A stretch of DNA of 42,507 nt, taken from Chryseobacterium sp. 36-9 (GTDB lineage Bacteria > Bacteroidota > Bacteroidia > Flavobacteriales > Weeksellaceae). The position numbers and the translations under genes are program-made. The stretch covers positions 34,550 to 77,056 of the forward strand of contig MKVE01000014.1 of assembly GCA_001898785.1 (NCBI GenBank), read 5' to 3'. Positions 1-7,683 of this stretch are shown piece by piece (the first letter of the stretch is position 1; each line of letters begins with the position of its first letter). The notes below the pieces were generated by a model that saw only the letters and a list, made by a program, of their open reading frames with translations, was not told where the DNA came from and searched no databases.

Positions 1-1
1 T

Positions 2-223
2 ATAACAGGAGTACAGATGTATATGCCGACTTATTTCATCTGGTATGCTTTTCTGAAAACGGCAGTATTTGCTTTTTTAATTGCAACGATTCCTGCTTAT
101 TTCGGATATAATGTAAAAGGAGGATCCCTGGAAGTGGGACGTGCCAGCACACAAGCAGTAGTTTGGACTATGATTGCAGTGATTATTATGAACTTGTTAT
201 TAACCCAGATGCTCCTAAGCTAA
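2..223 (+). CDS. mlaE: MlaE-type ABC transporter permease, C-terminal fragment
   Basis: This is the 3' end of a gene that begins before the window; the frame is open from base 2, so the first Met at 17 need not be the start. The visible 73 residues contain two hydrophobic stretches (about residues 12-33 and 52-72 of the fragment) and the small-residue segment YNVKGGSLEVGRAST, typical of the end of MlaE/YrbE permeases (PF02405). Family knowledge: MlaE is the inner-membrane part of a transporter moving phospholipids between the two membranes. The stop codon overlaps the next start as TAATG, so the two genes are translationally coupled, and the neighbour being an MlaF-type ATPase supports the call. 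Confidence is limited only by the missing N-terminus. Confidence 0.85.
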   Translation: MTGVQMYMPTYFIWYAFLKTAVFAFLIATIPAYFGYNVKGGSLEVGRASTQAVVWTMIAVIIMNLLLTQMLLS

Positions 224-1035
224 TGATAGAAGTAAAAGAATTAAGAAAAAGCTTTGATGAAGTTGAGGTTCTTAAAGGGATTTCGACAACATTCGATACA
301 GGTAAGGTTAATCTGGTTATAGGACAAAGCGGATCCGGAAAAACGGTTTTTCTGAAATGCCTTCTGAATGTATATGAGCCTTCAAGTGGAGGCATCTTGT
401 TTGACGGAAGAGACATCGTGACCATGTCAAGAGAAGAAAAATTGGCACTACGTTCAGAGATAGGAACAGTGTTCCAGGGGAGTGCCTTATTCGATTCTAT
501 GACTGTGGAAGAAAACATCAGCTTCCCGCTGGATATGTTTACCAATCTGACTTATCGTGAAAAGAAAAGAAAAGTGCTGGAGGTAATAGGTAGGGTTAAT
601 CTTGATAAAGCCAACAAAAAATATCCGTCCGAGATTTCTGGAGGGATGCAGAAAAGAGTGGCTATTGCCAGAGCTATTGTCAACAATCCGAAATATCTCT
701 TCTGCGATGAACCCAATTCTGGGCTGGATCCCTACACGTCCAATGTTATAGACGACCTGCTTTTAGAAATTACAAAAGAATATAATACAACAACGATCAT
801 CAATACACACGATATGAACTCGGTGATGACGATTGGTGAGAAAATCCTTTACCTGAGATTAGGAATCAAAGAATGGGAAGGAAATAAAGACATCCTGGCA
901 ACAGCGAAAAATAAAAATCTTTTAGACTTCGTTTATTCATCAGAGCTATTTAAACAACTGAGAGAATTCATGCTGGAAAATGATCAGACGAGCTTAACTC
1001 ACAATAATAATAAACCGGGAGACAATGAAATTTAA
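223..1035 (+). CDS. mlaF: MlaF-type ABC transporter ATP-binding protein
   Basis: This is the ATPase partner of the upstream MlaE permease. With the ATG at 223 (overlapping the mlaE stop) the protein has 270 residues and starts MIEVKELRKSF, the usual beginning of an ABC ATPase domain; the longer frame from 163 would run inside mlaE and is rejected. Visible motifs are Walker A GQSGSGKT (residues 34-41), the signature SGGMQKR, Walker B YLFCDEP and an H-loop in INTHDM. An SGGMQ signature and a 260-270 residue length fit the MlaF/Ttg2A group. The C-terminal 40 residues are charged and Asn-rich. A secreted beta-barrel gene follows after 34 bp, so the three may share a transcript. No MlaD (MCE) gene follows here. 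Confidence 0.9.
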   Translation: MIEVKELRKSFDEVEVLKGISTTFDTGKVNLVIGQSGSGKTVFLKCLLNVYEPSSGGILFDGRDIVTMSREEKLALRSEIGTVFQGSALFDSMTVEENISFPLDMFTNLTYREKKRKVLEVIGRVNLDKANKKYPSEISGGMQKRVAIARAIVNNPKYLFCDEPNSGLDPYTSNVIDDLLLEITKEYNTTTIINTHDMNSVMTIGEKILYLRLGIKEWEGNKDILATAKNKNLLDFVYSSELFKQLREFMLENDQTSLTHNNNKPGDNEI

Positions 1036-1069
1036 GATTCACGAACATAACAATAAAACAAAAAGAAAA

Positions 1070-1690
1070 ATGAGTAAAAAACTAATTAGTACACTGGCTG
1101 TGTTTTTAGGAATAATGGCTTATTCGCAAGTAACTGTGGGGTTGAGAGCCAATGCGCTTTTTAATACATCTTCAGCTAGCTGGGATAATTTTAAAGGAAC
1201 TATAAATGGAGAGAAAGAAAATACTGGTTTCAATGCTGGTCTTGCATTTAAGATCGGTTCTCCGGTAGGAGGATGGTTTGTGATGCCTGAGATCTATTAC
1301 ACCTCTATCAAGAATGAAGCTACCGCTGCAACAGTAACAGAAGGAAATGTTAATATTGAAGCAAAAAGCAATAGAATTGATGTTCCGGTAATGATAGGAC
1401 ACAATTTCCTATTAGGAAAACTGGCTGCTTTTGCAGGTCCGGTTGCCTCTTATAATCTTACAACAGATAACACATTCGCAAATTTTAAGGAAAATGCTAC
1501 AAAAGAATTTACTGTAGGTTATCAGTTTGGTGCACAGGCTACATTATCAAAATTTGTAATTAATGCAAGGTTTGAAGGCGCTTTTTCTAAAGATACAAGA
1601 AAGTTTATCAGTAATGTATCAGGAGAAGAAATCAGATACGATAACCGCCCAAGCATGTTTATTCTGGGTATCGGTTATAACTTCAAATAG
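1070..1690 (+). CDS. Outer-membrane beta-barrel protein (OMP_b-brl_2/PorT-like)
   Basis: The protein has 206 residues from the ATG at 1070, which follows an AAAAAGAAAA stretch. The longer frame from 1025 would overlap the mlaF stop and bury the signal peptide, so 1070 is preferred. Residues 1-19 (MSKKLISTLAVFLGIMAYSQ) are a classic Flavobacteria Sec signal ending in SQ. The rest shows alternating short beta-strands (GLRANALFN, GFNAGLAFKIG, FVMPEIYYTS, FTVGYQFGAQATL, MFILGIGYNFK) and ends in an aromatic residue before the terminal Lys, as outer-membrane barrels do. It fits the small 8-stranded Bacteroidota barrels of PF13568. The substrate is unknown; being next to mlaEF hints at an envelope role, but that is inference. 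Confidence 0.8.
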   Translation: MSKKLISTLAVFLGIMAYSQVTVGLRANALFNTSSASWDNFKGTINGEKENTGFNAGLAFKIGSPVGGWFVMPEIYYTSIKNEATAATVTEGNVNIEAKSNRIDVPVMIGHNFLLGKLAAFAGPVASYNLTTDNTFANFKENATKEFTVGYQFGAQATLSKFVINARFEGAFSKDTRKFISNVSGEEIRYDNRPSMFILGIGYNFK

Positions 1691-1710
1691 CCGGAGTTTA
1701 CAAAATATGA

Positions 1711-1738
1711 GAAGGCTGGAAACATGTTTCCAGCCTTC
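1711..1738 (+). terminator. Rho-independent terminator after the barrel gene
   Basis: A perfect 28-bp inverted repeat, GAAGGCTGGAAACA joined to its reverse complement, lies 20 bp after the stop at 1690. A T-rich stretch follows (TTCATATATA), weaker than a full T-tract. It closes the mla/barrel unit. Confidence 0.8.
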
Positions 1739-1875
1739 TTCATATATAGACCTTAAAAATTCACAAAAAAATCCTCATGTATGAGAAAGATTTTGTAGTA
1801 CGAAAATATAAGCTTTTATTCAACAAATGTTTAACATAATAAATGAAAGATTGAACAATATTAATATGTTTTGCT

Positions 1876-1883
1876 TATTTTTG
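1876..1883 (+). promoter_or_regulatory. Bacteroidota -7 box for the AraC gene
   Basis: TATTTTTG matches the Bacteroidota -7 consensus TAnnTTTG and lies 22 nt before the ATG at 1906. A possible -33 element (TTG at 1851-1853) is 22 nt upstream, slightly further than usual. Confidence 0.5.
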
Positions 1884-1905
1884 CTTTAAAAGAACATTAA
1901 CTTGA

Positions 1906-2751
1906 ATGAAGGTTACACTTGAACATATTTCTCCGGACGAAAACAGCTCTTTCCGTGTGTTGCATATTAAAGATGTTCCGATCTCGGAACTTAACTGGCA
2001 ATATCACTATCATTCTGAGATTGAGATTGTTTGTGTTAAAAATGGTAAAGGAACAAGACACGTTGGGTATCACAAAAGTCATTTTGAAGACGGGGCTTTG
2101 GCTTTGATCGGCTCTAATATTCCTCATTCCGGCTTTGGGCTTAATGCTACAGACCCGCACGAAGAAATAGTTATCCAGTTCAAGGAAGATATTTTGTCTT
2201 TGCCGGAAGGAGAACCGGATACCAATTCAATAAAAAAACTATTGGAAATCTCCAGATATGGTGTTCTTTTTTCGTCAAAGATAAAGAATGAATTATTTCC
2301 TAAATTAGAGGAAGTGGCAAGAGCAGAAGGCTATAAACGCTACCTCCTGCTTCTGGAGATTCTTTTTGATCTTTCAAAAACAGAAGATTTTGAATTGATG
2401 AATACAGAAGTGATGCCTTATACTATCGTCTCAAGAAACAGGACAAGATTGGAGGCTGTTTTCACTTATGTTGAAAATGGTTACCAGAATGAAATTGATA
2501 TAATGCAGGCGGCGCATTTAGCCAATCTTACGAAGCCTGCCTTTTGTAATTTCTTCAAAAAGGCAACCTCTTTAACTTTTGTAGAATTTGTAAACCGATA
2601 CAGAATTGATAAGGCCTGCATCTTGCTGTCACAAGAAAAAAGCATAGCAGAAAGCTGCTATGCTACAGGTTTTAATAATATCACTTATTTCAATAAGATA
2701 TTTAAGAAATATACTAATACAACACCAGGCCAGTTTATAAGAAACCTTTAA
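1906..2751 (+). CDS. AraC-family transcriptional regulator with N-terminal cupin sensor
   Basis: This 281-residue protein has a cupin-like sensory half and an AraC DNA-binding half. Residues 20-110 carry the cupin pattern (WQYHYHSEIEIVCVKNGKGTRHVG, then GALALIGSNIPHSGFG). Residues 178-281 form the double helix-turn-helix: IMQAAHLANLTKPAFCNFFKK is the first HTH, and AESCYATGFNNITYFNKIFKKYT with TPGQF is the conserved second one. Family knowledge: such regulators sense a small molecule, often a sugar, and activate nearby or distant genes. It stands alone between a terminator and a convergent gene, so its target cannot be read from position. Its stop shares the TTAA at 2748-2751 with the opposite gene. 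Confidence 0.9.
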   Translation: MKVTLEHISPDENSSFRVLHIKDVPISELNWQYHYHSEIEIVCVKNGKGTRHVGYHKSHFEDGALALIGSNIPHSGFGLNATDPHEEIVIQFKEDILSLPEGEPDTNSIKKLLEISRYGVLFSSKIKNELFPKLEEVARAEGYKRYLLLLEILFDLSKTEDFELMNTEVMPYTIVSRNRTRLEAVFTYVENGYQNEIDIMQAAHLANLTKPAFCNFFKKATSLTFVEFVNRYRIDKACILLSQEKSIAESCYATGFNNITYFNKIFKKYTNTTPGQFIRNL

Positions 2752-3017
2752 AGGTTATTGTTGAAGTTATTTTCTAATTTCTGTTTTTCCAACTCAGCTT
2801 TTTCTTTCTGAAGCTGCTTGAATTCTTGCCGGATTTTTGCTTCTTTCACAGCATTACCTTTGCTGACATACCCGACTAATCCACCAATAATCAGCCCAAT
2901 TCCAATTCCAGAAAGAGAACCGTAAACGACTCTGAGATCAATGGCCATATCATTAAGATAAAATAATAGCGCACCGAGACCAAATAATACCAATCCAATT
3001 ACTATTAAACTTTTCAT
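2748..3017 (-). CDS. Small membrane protein with C-terminal coiled coil, unknown function
   Basis: The protein has 89 residues. Two hydrophobic helices are visible, residues 3-22 (LIVIGLVLFGLGALLFYL) and about 33-52 with glycine-zipper spacing (GSLSGIGIGLIIGGLVG). A strongly charged heptad-like tail follows, rich in K, E and Q (residues 58-83), and is probably a cytoplasmic coiled coil. The pattern suggests a small inner-membrane protein, but I do not recognise the family. It lies 35 bp downstream of the M48 peptidase on the same strand but reads away from it, since that gene's start is at 3859; the two may be co-transcribed. The stop overlaps that of the AraC gene. Confidence 0.65.
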   Translation of the reverse strand: MKSLIVIGLVLFGLGALLFYLNDMAIDLRVVYGSLSGIGIGLIIGGLVGYVSKGNAVKEAKIRQEFKQLQKEKAELEKQKLENNFNNNL

Positions 3018-3052
3018 AGTTTTAAATTTGATTCTAAATTAACTAAAAAAGT

Positions 3053-3859
3053 TTACAGTTTGCCACCAGCGGCTTTATAATATTGTAAAGCTTTTGGCAT
3101 ATCGGCATTCAGGTCTGCGATTCTGTTTTGCGGATTAGGGTGTGTTGATAAAAATTCCGGAGTTCTGCTGCCTGTAGAAGATGATTCCATTCTTTGCCAG
3201 AAAGAAGTTGCCGTTCTCGGATCATAACCAGCCATTGCCATCAGGTAAAGCCCCATTTCATCCGCTTCAGACTCCTGTTTTCTACCATAAGCTAACAGAC
3301 CGACCTGAGCGCCGATTGGATATACTTTCTCAAAAACACCTGCCCATTGGCTATTGGACATTGTTCCACCTAAAAGGCTGCCTCCATATTGCGCCAGCAT
3401 TGCCTGTGAGATTCTTTCGTTGCCATGACCAGCTAAAGCATGAGAAACTTCGTGTCCCATTACAACAGCAACACCATTATCATCTTTGCAGACAGGCATA
3501 ATTCCTGTATAAAACGCAACCTTTCCACCAGGCATACACCAGGCATTCAACTGATTGTCCTGAATAAGGTTGAATTCCCAGCTATAACCTGCCAAAGCAG
3601 ACTCTCGTCCGATACTCTTATAATAAGCGTAAGCCGCATTTTTGATTCGCGCACCAACATTTTTTATCCGGTTGGCATCTGCCGTTCCGGTTATAACTTT
3701 TGCTTTGGAAAGCGTTGTCTTATATTCTGATGCAGCAGCAGTTGCAATTTCAGAATTATTAGCGATCTGGATTGAAGATCTTCCTGTAATAGGATTGGTT
3801 ACACAACCAGTTACTCCTAAAGCAGTAACCAGAATTGCTGAAATTTTTAAAATTTTCAT
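3053..3859 (-). CDS. M48-family zinc metallopeptidase lipoprotein
   Basis: The 268-residue product begins with a lipoprotein signal ending in LGVTGC, with lipidation expected at Cys19, so it should be membrane-anchored in the envelope. The zinc site is HEVSH (His136, Glu137, His140) in GHEVSHALAGHGNERIS, and the third ligand is the Glu of ESEADEMGLYLMAMAGYDP, both standard for PF01435. The C-terminal STHPNPQNRIADL is the usual end of LoiP/YcaL-like M48 peptidases. Family knowledge: these are periplasmic quality-control proteases resembling BepA and LoiP. It is alone or co-transcribed with the small membrane protein that follows. No TPR domain is attached, unlike BepA. Confidence 0.92.
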   Translation of the reverse strand: MKILKISAILVTALGVTGCVTNPITGRSSIQIANNSEIATAAASEYKTTLSKAKVITGTADANRIKNVGARIKNAAYAYYKSIGRESALAGYSWEFNLIQDNQLNAWCMPGGKVAFYTGIMPVCKDDNGVAVVMGHEVSHALAGHGNERISQAMLAQYGGSLLGGTMSNSQWAGVFEKVYPIGAQVGLLAYGRKQESEADEMGLYLMAMAGYDPRTATSFWQRMESSSTGSRTPEFLSTHPNPQNRIADLNADMPKALQYYKAAGGKL

Positions 3860-3907
3860 CGTTTATTTTTTAAATATAAATGTGTTTTACAAGTTTTATT
3901 CCAAAAA

Positions 3908-4963
3908 CTATTCTTTGTTCAGGAATGCATCCCAGCCCTGTGCTGTTAACGGAATCAGTTGGTTCGAACCTCTTGCAACCAGGAAATTACCTTTTTCATC
4001 TCCGGTTGCATGACCAATAATTGTAAAGTCCGGATGATTTTTGATCTTGTCAAAATCCGAAGGAGCAATAGTGAATAATAATTCATAATCTTCTCCACCA
4101 TTCAAAGCAGCCATTGCCGGATTCAGGTTGAATTCTTCTGAGGTGTGAATGGTTGATTCATCCATCGGGATTTTTTCTTCGTACAAATGGAATCCCACCT
4201 TGGACTGATCCGACAAATGTAAAACCTCCGAAGCTAGCCCGTCAGAAACATCAATCATAGAAGTTGGCAGAATATCCAATTCCTCCAGTTTTTTCTTGAT
4301 GTCTGTTCTTGCTTCGGGTTTTAGTTGTCTTTCAAGGATATAATCATAACCTTCCATTTCAGGTTGCATATTGGGGTTTGCCAAATAAACCGAATGTTCT
4401 CTTTCCAAAATTTGAAGTCCAAGATAAGCACCACCAAGATCTCCTGTTACAACTAAAAGATCATTCGGTTTTGCACCATTTCTTTTAACAATTTTTTCTT
4501 CATTTTCAAGGCCAATTGCTGTAACACTAATCACAAGACCAGCGTTGGAACTCGTTGTATCTCCGCCAATTAAGTCCACTTTGTATCTGTTGCAAGCTAA
4601 AGCAATTCCGGCATAGATTTCTTCCAAAGCTTCAACCGGGAAACGGTTGGAAACAGCAACGGAAACCAAAATTTGAGTTGGTGTAGCATTCATCGCAGCA
4701 ATATCGCTGAGGTTGACAACAACCGCTTTATAGCCCAAATGTTTCAAAGGAACATAGCCTAAATTGAAATGAACACCTTCCGCCAGCATATCGGTTGAAA
4801 TCACCATTTTTTGATTTTCAGAATCAATAACAGCAGCGTCATCACCAATAGAAACTTTGGTTGAGGTTTGAACAACTGGGAAATTCTCGGTCAAATGTTT
4901 TATCAGACCAAATTCTCCCAACTTGGAAATAGGCGTTAATTCTTGAGATTTATCTTCGAGCAT
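3908..4963 (-). CDS. thiL: Thiamine-monophosphate kinase
   Basis: ThiL phosphorylates thiamine monophosphate to thiamine diphosphate using ATP, the last step of de novo vitamin B1 cofactor synthesis. The 351-residue length fits the family. Visible signatures are the N-terminal GEFGLIKHLT, the Mg/ATP-binding VSIGDDAAVID, the strand pair STDMLAEGVHFN, LSDIAAMNATP, LIGGDTTSS, the VTGDLGGAYLGL loop and the C-terminal GGEDYELLFT. These are the AIRS/PurM-fold motifs of PF00586 and PF02769. No TPP riboswitch is seen upstream; the gene follows the thioesterase after 65 bp holding an AT-rich hairpin. Confidence 0.95.
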   Translation of the reverse strand: MLEDKSQELTPISKLGEFGLIKHLTENFPVVQTSTKVSIGDDAAVIDSENQKMVISTDMLAEGVHFNLGYVPLKHLGYKAVVVNLSDIAAMNATPTQILVSVAVSNRFPVEALEEIYAGIALACNRYKVDLIGGDTTSSNAGLVISVTAIGLENEEKIVKRNGAKPNDLLVVTGDLGGAYLGLQILEREHSVYLANPNMQPEMEGYDYILERQLKPEARTDIKKKLEELDILPTSMIDVSDGLASEVLHLSDQSKVGFHLYEEKIPMDESTIHTSEEFNLNPAMAALNGGEDYELLFTIAPSDFDKIKNHPDFTIIGHATGDEKGNFLVARGSNQLIPLTAQGWDAFLNKE

Positions 4964-4991
4964 AATTTTAATTAATGATGAATTATAAATG

Positions 4992-5020
4992 ATTAATGAT
5001 ACAAGCTTAATATCATTAAT
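4992..5020. repeat. AT-rich hairpin between thioesterase and thiL
   Basis: ATTAATGATA (4992-5001) and TATCATTAAT (5011-5020) form a 10-bp stem with a 9-nt loop. It follows the thioesterase stop on the minus strand and has no T-tract, so it may be a weak terminator, an mRNA-processing hairpin, or chance in AT-rich DNA. A further ATTAATGAT copy lies at about 4972. Confidence 0.4.
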
Positions 5021-5028
5021 GTAAAAAT

Positions 5029-5532
5029 TTATTTAAAGTTTTCTAAACGAGAAACGTCTATGTTCTCCGGTCGGAAAGGTAGTGTTTTCAAATATTCCTT
5101 TGAGATCGTCTGCACATTTTCAGATTTGTACTCGTTCATCACTTCCATAATATCATCTGGCGGCGTTGTCGTTTTTCTCAACATCATATCGATCCAAACG
5201 CCCGTTGCCTCGGCTGTCGCACAATGCGTTCCGTCTGGAAGATAGAATTTGTGAACGAACTGATAAATTGATCCGTCTTCTGACAAAGCAGCAACTTCCA
5301 AAGCTACAAAAACCGTCTGATCCGCATAGATTTCTTTGAAGAAAGAATAGCGCTCGTGCAACATTACCGGACCAACACCCCAACGATTGAGCTGAGTCAA
5401 TCCGATTTTGTTTTTACTAAGGAAAGCCATTCTAGTTTGGGAACAATAATCAACATAGGTTGAGTTTCCCAGATGACGATTCGCATCAATATCACTCCAC
5501 CTCACTTCAAATTTATGGTAATAAACAGACAT
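5029..5532 (-). CDS. Acyl-CoA thioesterase, 4-hydroxybenzoyl-CoA thioesterase (hotdog) family
   Basis: The 167-residue protein is a single hotdog domain. The N-terminal FEVRWSDIDANRHLGNSTYVDYCSQTRMAFL is the YbgC/FadM-type active-site segment, with the catalytic acid in the WSDIDANRH stretch and the GN/Y pattern leading into the central helix. Later strands (QTVFVALEVAALSEDGSIYQF, HKFYLPDG) complete the fold. Family knowledge: such enzymes hydrolyse acyl-CoA thioesters; the acyl specificity cannot be read here. The gene has its own -7 box at 5555-5562 and may be co-transcribed with thiL. Length and start (ATG at 5532) are normal. Confidence 0.88.
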   Translation of the reverse strand: MSVYYHKFEVRWSDIDANRHLGNSTYVDYCSQTRMAFLSKNKIGLTQLNRWGVGPVMLHERYSFFKEIYADQTVFVALEVAALSEDGSIYQFVHKFYLPDGTHCATAEATGVWIDMMLRKTTTPPDDIMEVMNEYKSENVQTISKEYLKTLPFRPENIDVSRLENFK

Positions 5533-5554
5533 TTTTTTCGATTTTAATATTCTT

Positions 5555-5562
5555 CAAAATTA
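5555..5562 (-). promoter_or_regulatory. -7 box for the thioesterase gene
   Basis: CAAAATTA on the plus strand reads TAATTTTG on the minus strand, a perfect TAnnTTTG, 23 nt before the ATG at 5532. It sits directly beside the -33 box of the divergent promoter at 5567-5596. No clear -33 element was found for it. Confidence 0.5.
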
Positions 5563-5566
5563 ACTA

Positions 5567-5596
5567 TTTGAGGTGGATATTAAAAATGTAATTTTG
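5567..5596 (+). promoter_or_regulatory. Complete -33/-7 promoter for the flavoprotein gene
   Basis: TTTG (5567-5570), an 18-nt spacer and TAATTTTG (5589-5596) match both elements of the Bacteroidota sigma-ABfr promoter. Transcription would start near 5603, giving a leader of about 100 nt that contains both hairpin repeats at 5612-5680. Confidence 0.65.
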
Positions 5597-5611
5597 TGCA
5601 TCGAATATAAA

Positions 5612-5680
5612 GCATCGGAGATGCGATATGTTTGTAGCGATAGTAACACCACTCTTATGAGAGCTCCGGAGGAGCGACAT
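5612..5680 (+). repeat. Pair of related short hairpin repeats (REP-like)
   Basis: Unit A is GCATCGGAGATGCGATAT (5612-5629) and unit B is GCTCCGGAGGAGCGACAT (5663-5680). Each is a 5-bp stem around the same GGA loop, followed by GAYAT. Stems differ as GCATC/GATGC and GCTCC/GGAGC, so each change on one arm is matched on the other. They resemble the short interspersed GGAG-loop repeats that I recall as common between genes in Flavobacteriia; copy number in this genome cannot be seen here. Confidence 0.6.
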
Positions 5681-5706
5681 AATCGGGTTCGAATAAGTTT
5701 TAAATT

Positions 5707-6918
5707 ATGTCGGAAAAAAAGAAAATAATAATTGTAGGTGGAGGTGCTGCCGGTTTTTTTACTGCTGCAAATCTAGATGAAAACAAATATGACGTTATCA
5801 TTCTGGAGCAAAATTCTGATGTTTTGCAAAAAGTGAAAGTCTCTGGCGGCGGAAGATGCAACGTAACGCACGCATGTTTTGAGCCAAGAGAATTGACTCA
5901 ATTTTATCCCAGAGGCAATCGTGAATTACTGAGTGTTTTTACCAAGTTCCAACCCGGCGATACGATGGATTGGTTCGAGTCCAGAAATGTTCCGTTGAAA
6001 ATCGAAAAAGATAACAGAGTTTTCCCTGAGTCCGATTCTTCACAAAGTATTATGAATGCTTTGATCAATGAAGTCCGAAATAAAAACTTTGTAGTTAAAA
6101 ATCAAGTTTCTGTTACCGAAATTGTCAAGGAAAACGAGAATTATATCATCAAAACAAAACAAGGCGATTTTGCAGCAGATATTGTGATTTATACAACAGG
6201 AAGTTCGCCCAAGTCTTTGAAAATTATTGAGAATCTTGGACACAAAATTGTGGAACCAGTTCCGTCGTTATTCACGTTCAATATCAAAAGTGATTTGCTT
6301 AAAGATTTGCCGGGAACCAGTTTTGAAAATGCAGAAATAAGAATTCCCGGTTTGAAAACGGAAGAATCCGGACCGTTGTTGATTACACATTGGGGACTTT
6401 CCGGACCGGCTGTTTTAAAAATCTCTGCTTGGGAAGCTAGAACTCTTGCAAAGTTGAAGTATCAGTTTGAAATAGAGGTTAATTTTATTTCCAAGCCAAT
6501 TTTTGATGCGGAAGAAGAACTGAAAGAATTCAAAAATCAAAATCCTAAAAGATCAATCGGTCAGTCGAAAATATTTGATGTAACGAATCGTTTTTGGAAC
6601 AAGATTCTGGAGATCAGTCAGATTAATCCCGAGAAACAGATTGCTAATCTTTCCGGAAAAGAAATGTTTTTAATTTTAGAAACACTTTGTCAGAAAAAAT
6701 TACTAGTTTCGGGAAAATCAACTTTTAAGGACGAATTTGTAACGGCTGGAGGTGTTGATCTTAAAGAAATTAATTTTAAGAATATGTCGTCCAAAATTTT
6801 GCCTGATTTTTATATTTCTGGCGAAGTTCTTGATATAGATGCAGTTACAGGAGGGTTTAATTTTCAGGCTTGCTGGAGCGAAGCCTGGTTGATTTCACAA
6901 AATCTTAATTCTCAATAA
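5707..6918 (+). CDS. HI0933/BaiN-family FAD-dependent oxidoreductase
   Basis: This 403-residue flavoprotein starts with an FAD-binding Rossmann motif, IIIVGGGAAGFFTAANL (GGGAAG at residues 11-16), followed by VKVSGGGRCNVTHA, the hallmark of the HI0933 family (PF03486). The conserved HWGLSGPAVLKIS and the C-terminal GEVLDIDAVTGGFNFQACWSEAW, which contacts FAD, are both present. Family knowledge: members are annotated as aminoacetone oxidase or BaiN-like reductases, but most have no proven substrate. It is probably monocistronic, driven by the promoter at 5567-5596, with a leader that carries two hairpins. The downstream lipoprotein has its own -7 box. Confidence 0.92.
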   Translation: MSEKKKIIIVGGGAAGFFTAANLDENKYDVIILEQNSDVLQKVKVSGGGRCNVTHACFEPRELTQFYPRGNRELLSVFTKFQPGDTMDWFESRNVPLKIEKDNRVFPESDSSQSIMNALINEVRNKNFVVKNQVSVTEIVKENENYIIKTKQGDFAADIVIYTTGSSPKSLKIIENLGHKIVEPVPSLFTFNIKSDLLKDLPGTSFENAEIRIPGLKTEESGPLLITHWGLSGPAVLKISAWEARTLAKLKYQFEIEVNFISKPIFDAEEELKEFKNQNPKRSIGQSKIFDVTNRFWNKILEISQINPEKQIANLSGKEMFLILETLCQKKLLVSGKSTFKDEFVTAGGVDLKEINFKNMSSKILPDFYISGEVLDIDAVTGGFNFQACWSEAWLISQNLNSQ

Positions 6919-6932
6919 TTAAATATTTAACC

Positions 6933-6940
6933 TAAATTTG
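6933..6940 (+). promoter_or_regulatory. -7 box for the small lipoprotein gene
   Basis: TAAATTTG is a perfect TAnnTTTG, ending 19 nt before the ATG at 6960. No good -33 element was found. Confidence 0.45.
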
Positions 6941-6959
6941 AAAATAATTTTTTATCATA

Positions 6960-7292
6960 ATGAAATATCCTAAAAGTTTTATCAGATTATTGGCCTTATC
7001 AGTGTTTTTTCTGTTGGTTTCGTGCAAGACAACTGTTGTGTCTCCAAACAAACCTTTGTACGACAATTCATTAGAACTTTATAAAAAATATTCTATCCAA
7101 ACCAAGGATGCTAAAACTCAGAAATTAGAAGTTCTAAAAATAGATGCTACCAAAATTTATGGAAAAAATAAAGCCGGAGAAATGGTGGAAATCGACAAAA
7201 GTGAAGTCCGCGAAATCAAAAAACCGGATGTTCTTGCGTCTATTCTAATCGTTGCTGCTGCAGTTGCTGCTGTTATTTTTGTTCCGATTTAA
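6960..7292 (+). CDS. Small lipoprotein with C-terminal hydrophobic segment, unknown function
   Basis: The 110-residue product has a lipoprotein signal (residues 1-23) ending in FLLVSC, so Cys23 is the expected lipidated residue. The middle (about 45-85) is a polar beta-rich stretch, LEVLKIDATKIYGKNKAGEM, and the last 20 residues (VLASILIVAAAVAAVIFVPI) are hydrophobic enough to cross a membrane. A lipid anchor at one end and a hydrophobic tail at the other is unusual. I do not recognise the family. The coding end overlaps the convergent DUF2809 gene by 20 bp, and no separate terminator is seen. Confidence 0.7.
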   Translation: MKYPKSFIRLLALSVFFLLVSCKTTVVSPNKPLYDNSLELYKKYSIQTKDAKTQKLEVLKIDATKIYGKNKAGEMVEIDKSEVREIKKPDVLASILIVAAAVAAVIFVPI

Positions 7293-7659
7293 TCTTTGTG
7301 ATTAAAAATAAAATTACACATCCGGCAAAATAACAAAGGATATCCAGCCAACTGAAAGAGTTGCCAAGAACAATCATCATGATCCGATTGTTCTTGAAAC
7401 CCAATATTTCTCCAAAGTGAAAATACTGGGCTAACTCTATCAGACAGGAAAAAATAAAGATTCCAACAATCAGCTTTGTTGAATCGAAATCGAAGAATGC
7501 TTTGATGAAATAATACATCAGTATCACTACGAAAACGTCGCCCAAATAAGCTCTTACAAAGAAACATTCTTTAAGCTTTGTAGCGATGAGAACTTCAATG
7601 AAGAATATTACAATGGCAATCAGTAAGTTTTTGTAATCGAATTTGAAATTAATTTTCAC
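7273..7659 (-). CDS. DUF2809-family membrane protein
   Basis: The 128-residue protein is almost entirely hydrophobic, with about four membrane helices (near residues 10-28, 33-52, 60-78 and 100-122). The pattern RAYLGDVFVVILMYY, then FIFSCLIELAQYF and a late GNSFSWLDILCYFAGC, is that of DUF2809 (PF10990), a family of small inner-membrane proteins without assigned function. The start is GTG at 7659; no in-frame ATG would leave the first helices intact. A hairpin terminator lies 24-53 bp upstream on the same strand, so transcription of this gene must begin after it. The 3' end overlaps the lipoprotein gene by 20 bp. Confidence 0.75.
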   Translation of the reverse strand: MKINFKFDYKNLLIAIVIFFIEVLIATKLKECFFVRAYLGDVFVVILMYYFIKAFFDFDSTKLIVGIFIFSCLIELAQYFHFGEILGFKNNRIMMIVLGNSFSWLDILCYFAGCVILFLITKIKSEQK

Positions 7660-7683
7660 GGAATTGTTTTTAAACTAAAACAA

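Noticed and set aside
163-222. Longer start for mlaF at 163
   Set aside because: It would lie wholly inside mlaE and adds residues absent from ABC ATPase domains; the TAATG overlap at 221-225 is the better start.
4964-5028. TPP riboswitch before thiL
   Set aside because: Only 65 bp of AT-rich DNA with a hairpin; no TPP-aptamer core motifs, and thiL is downstream of another gene.
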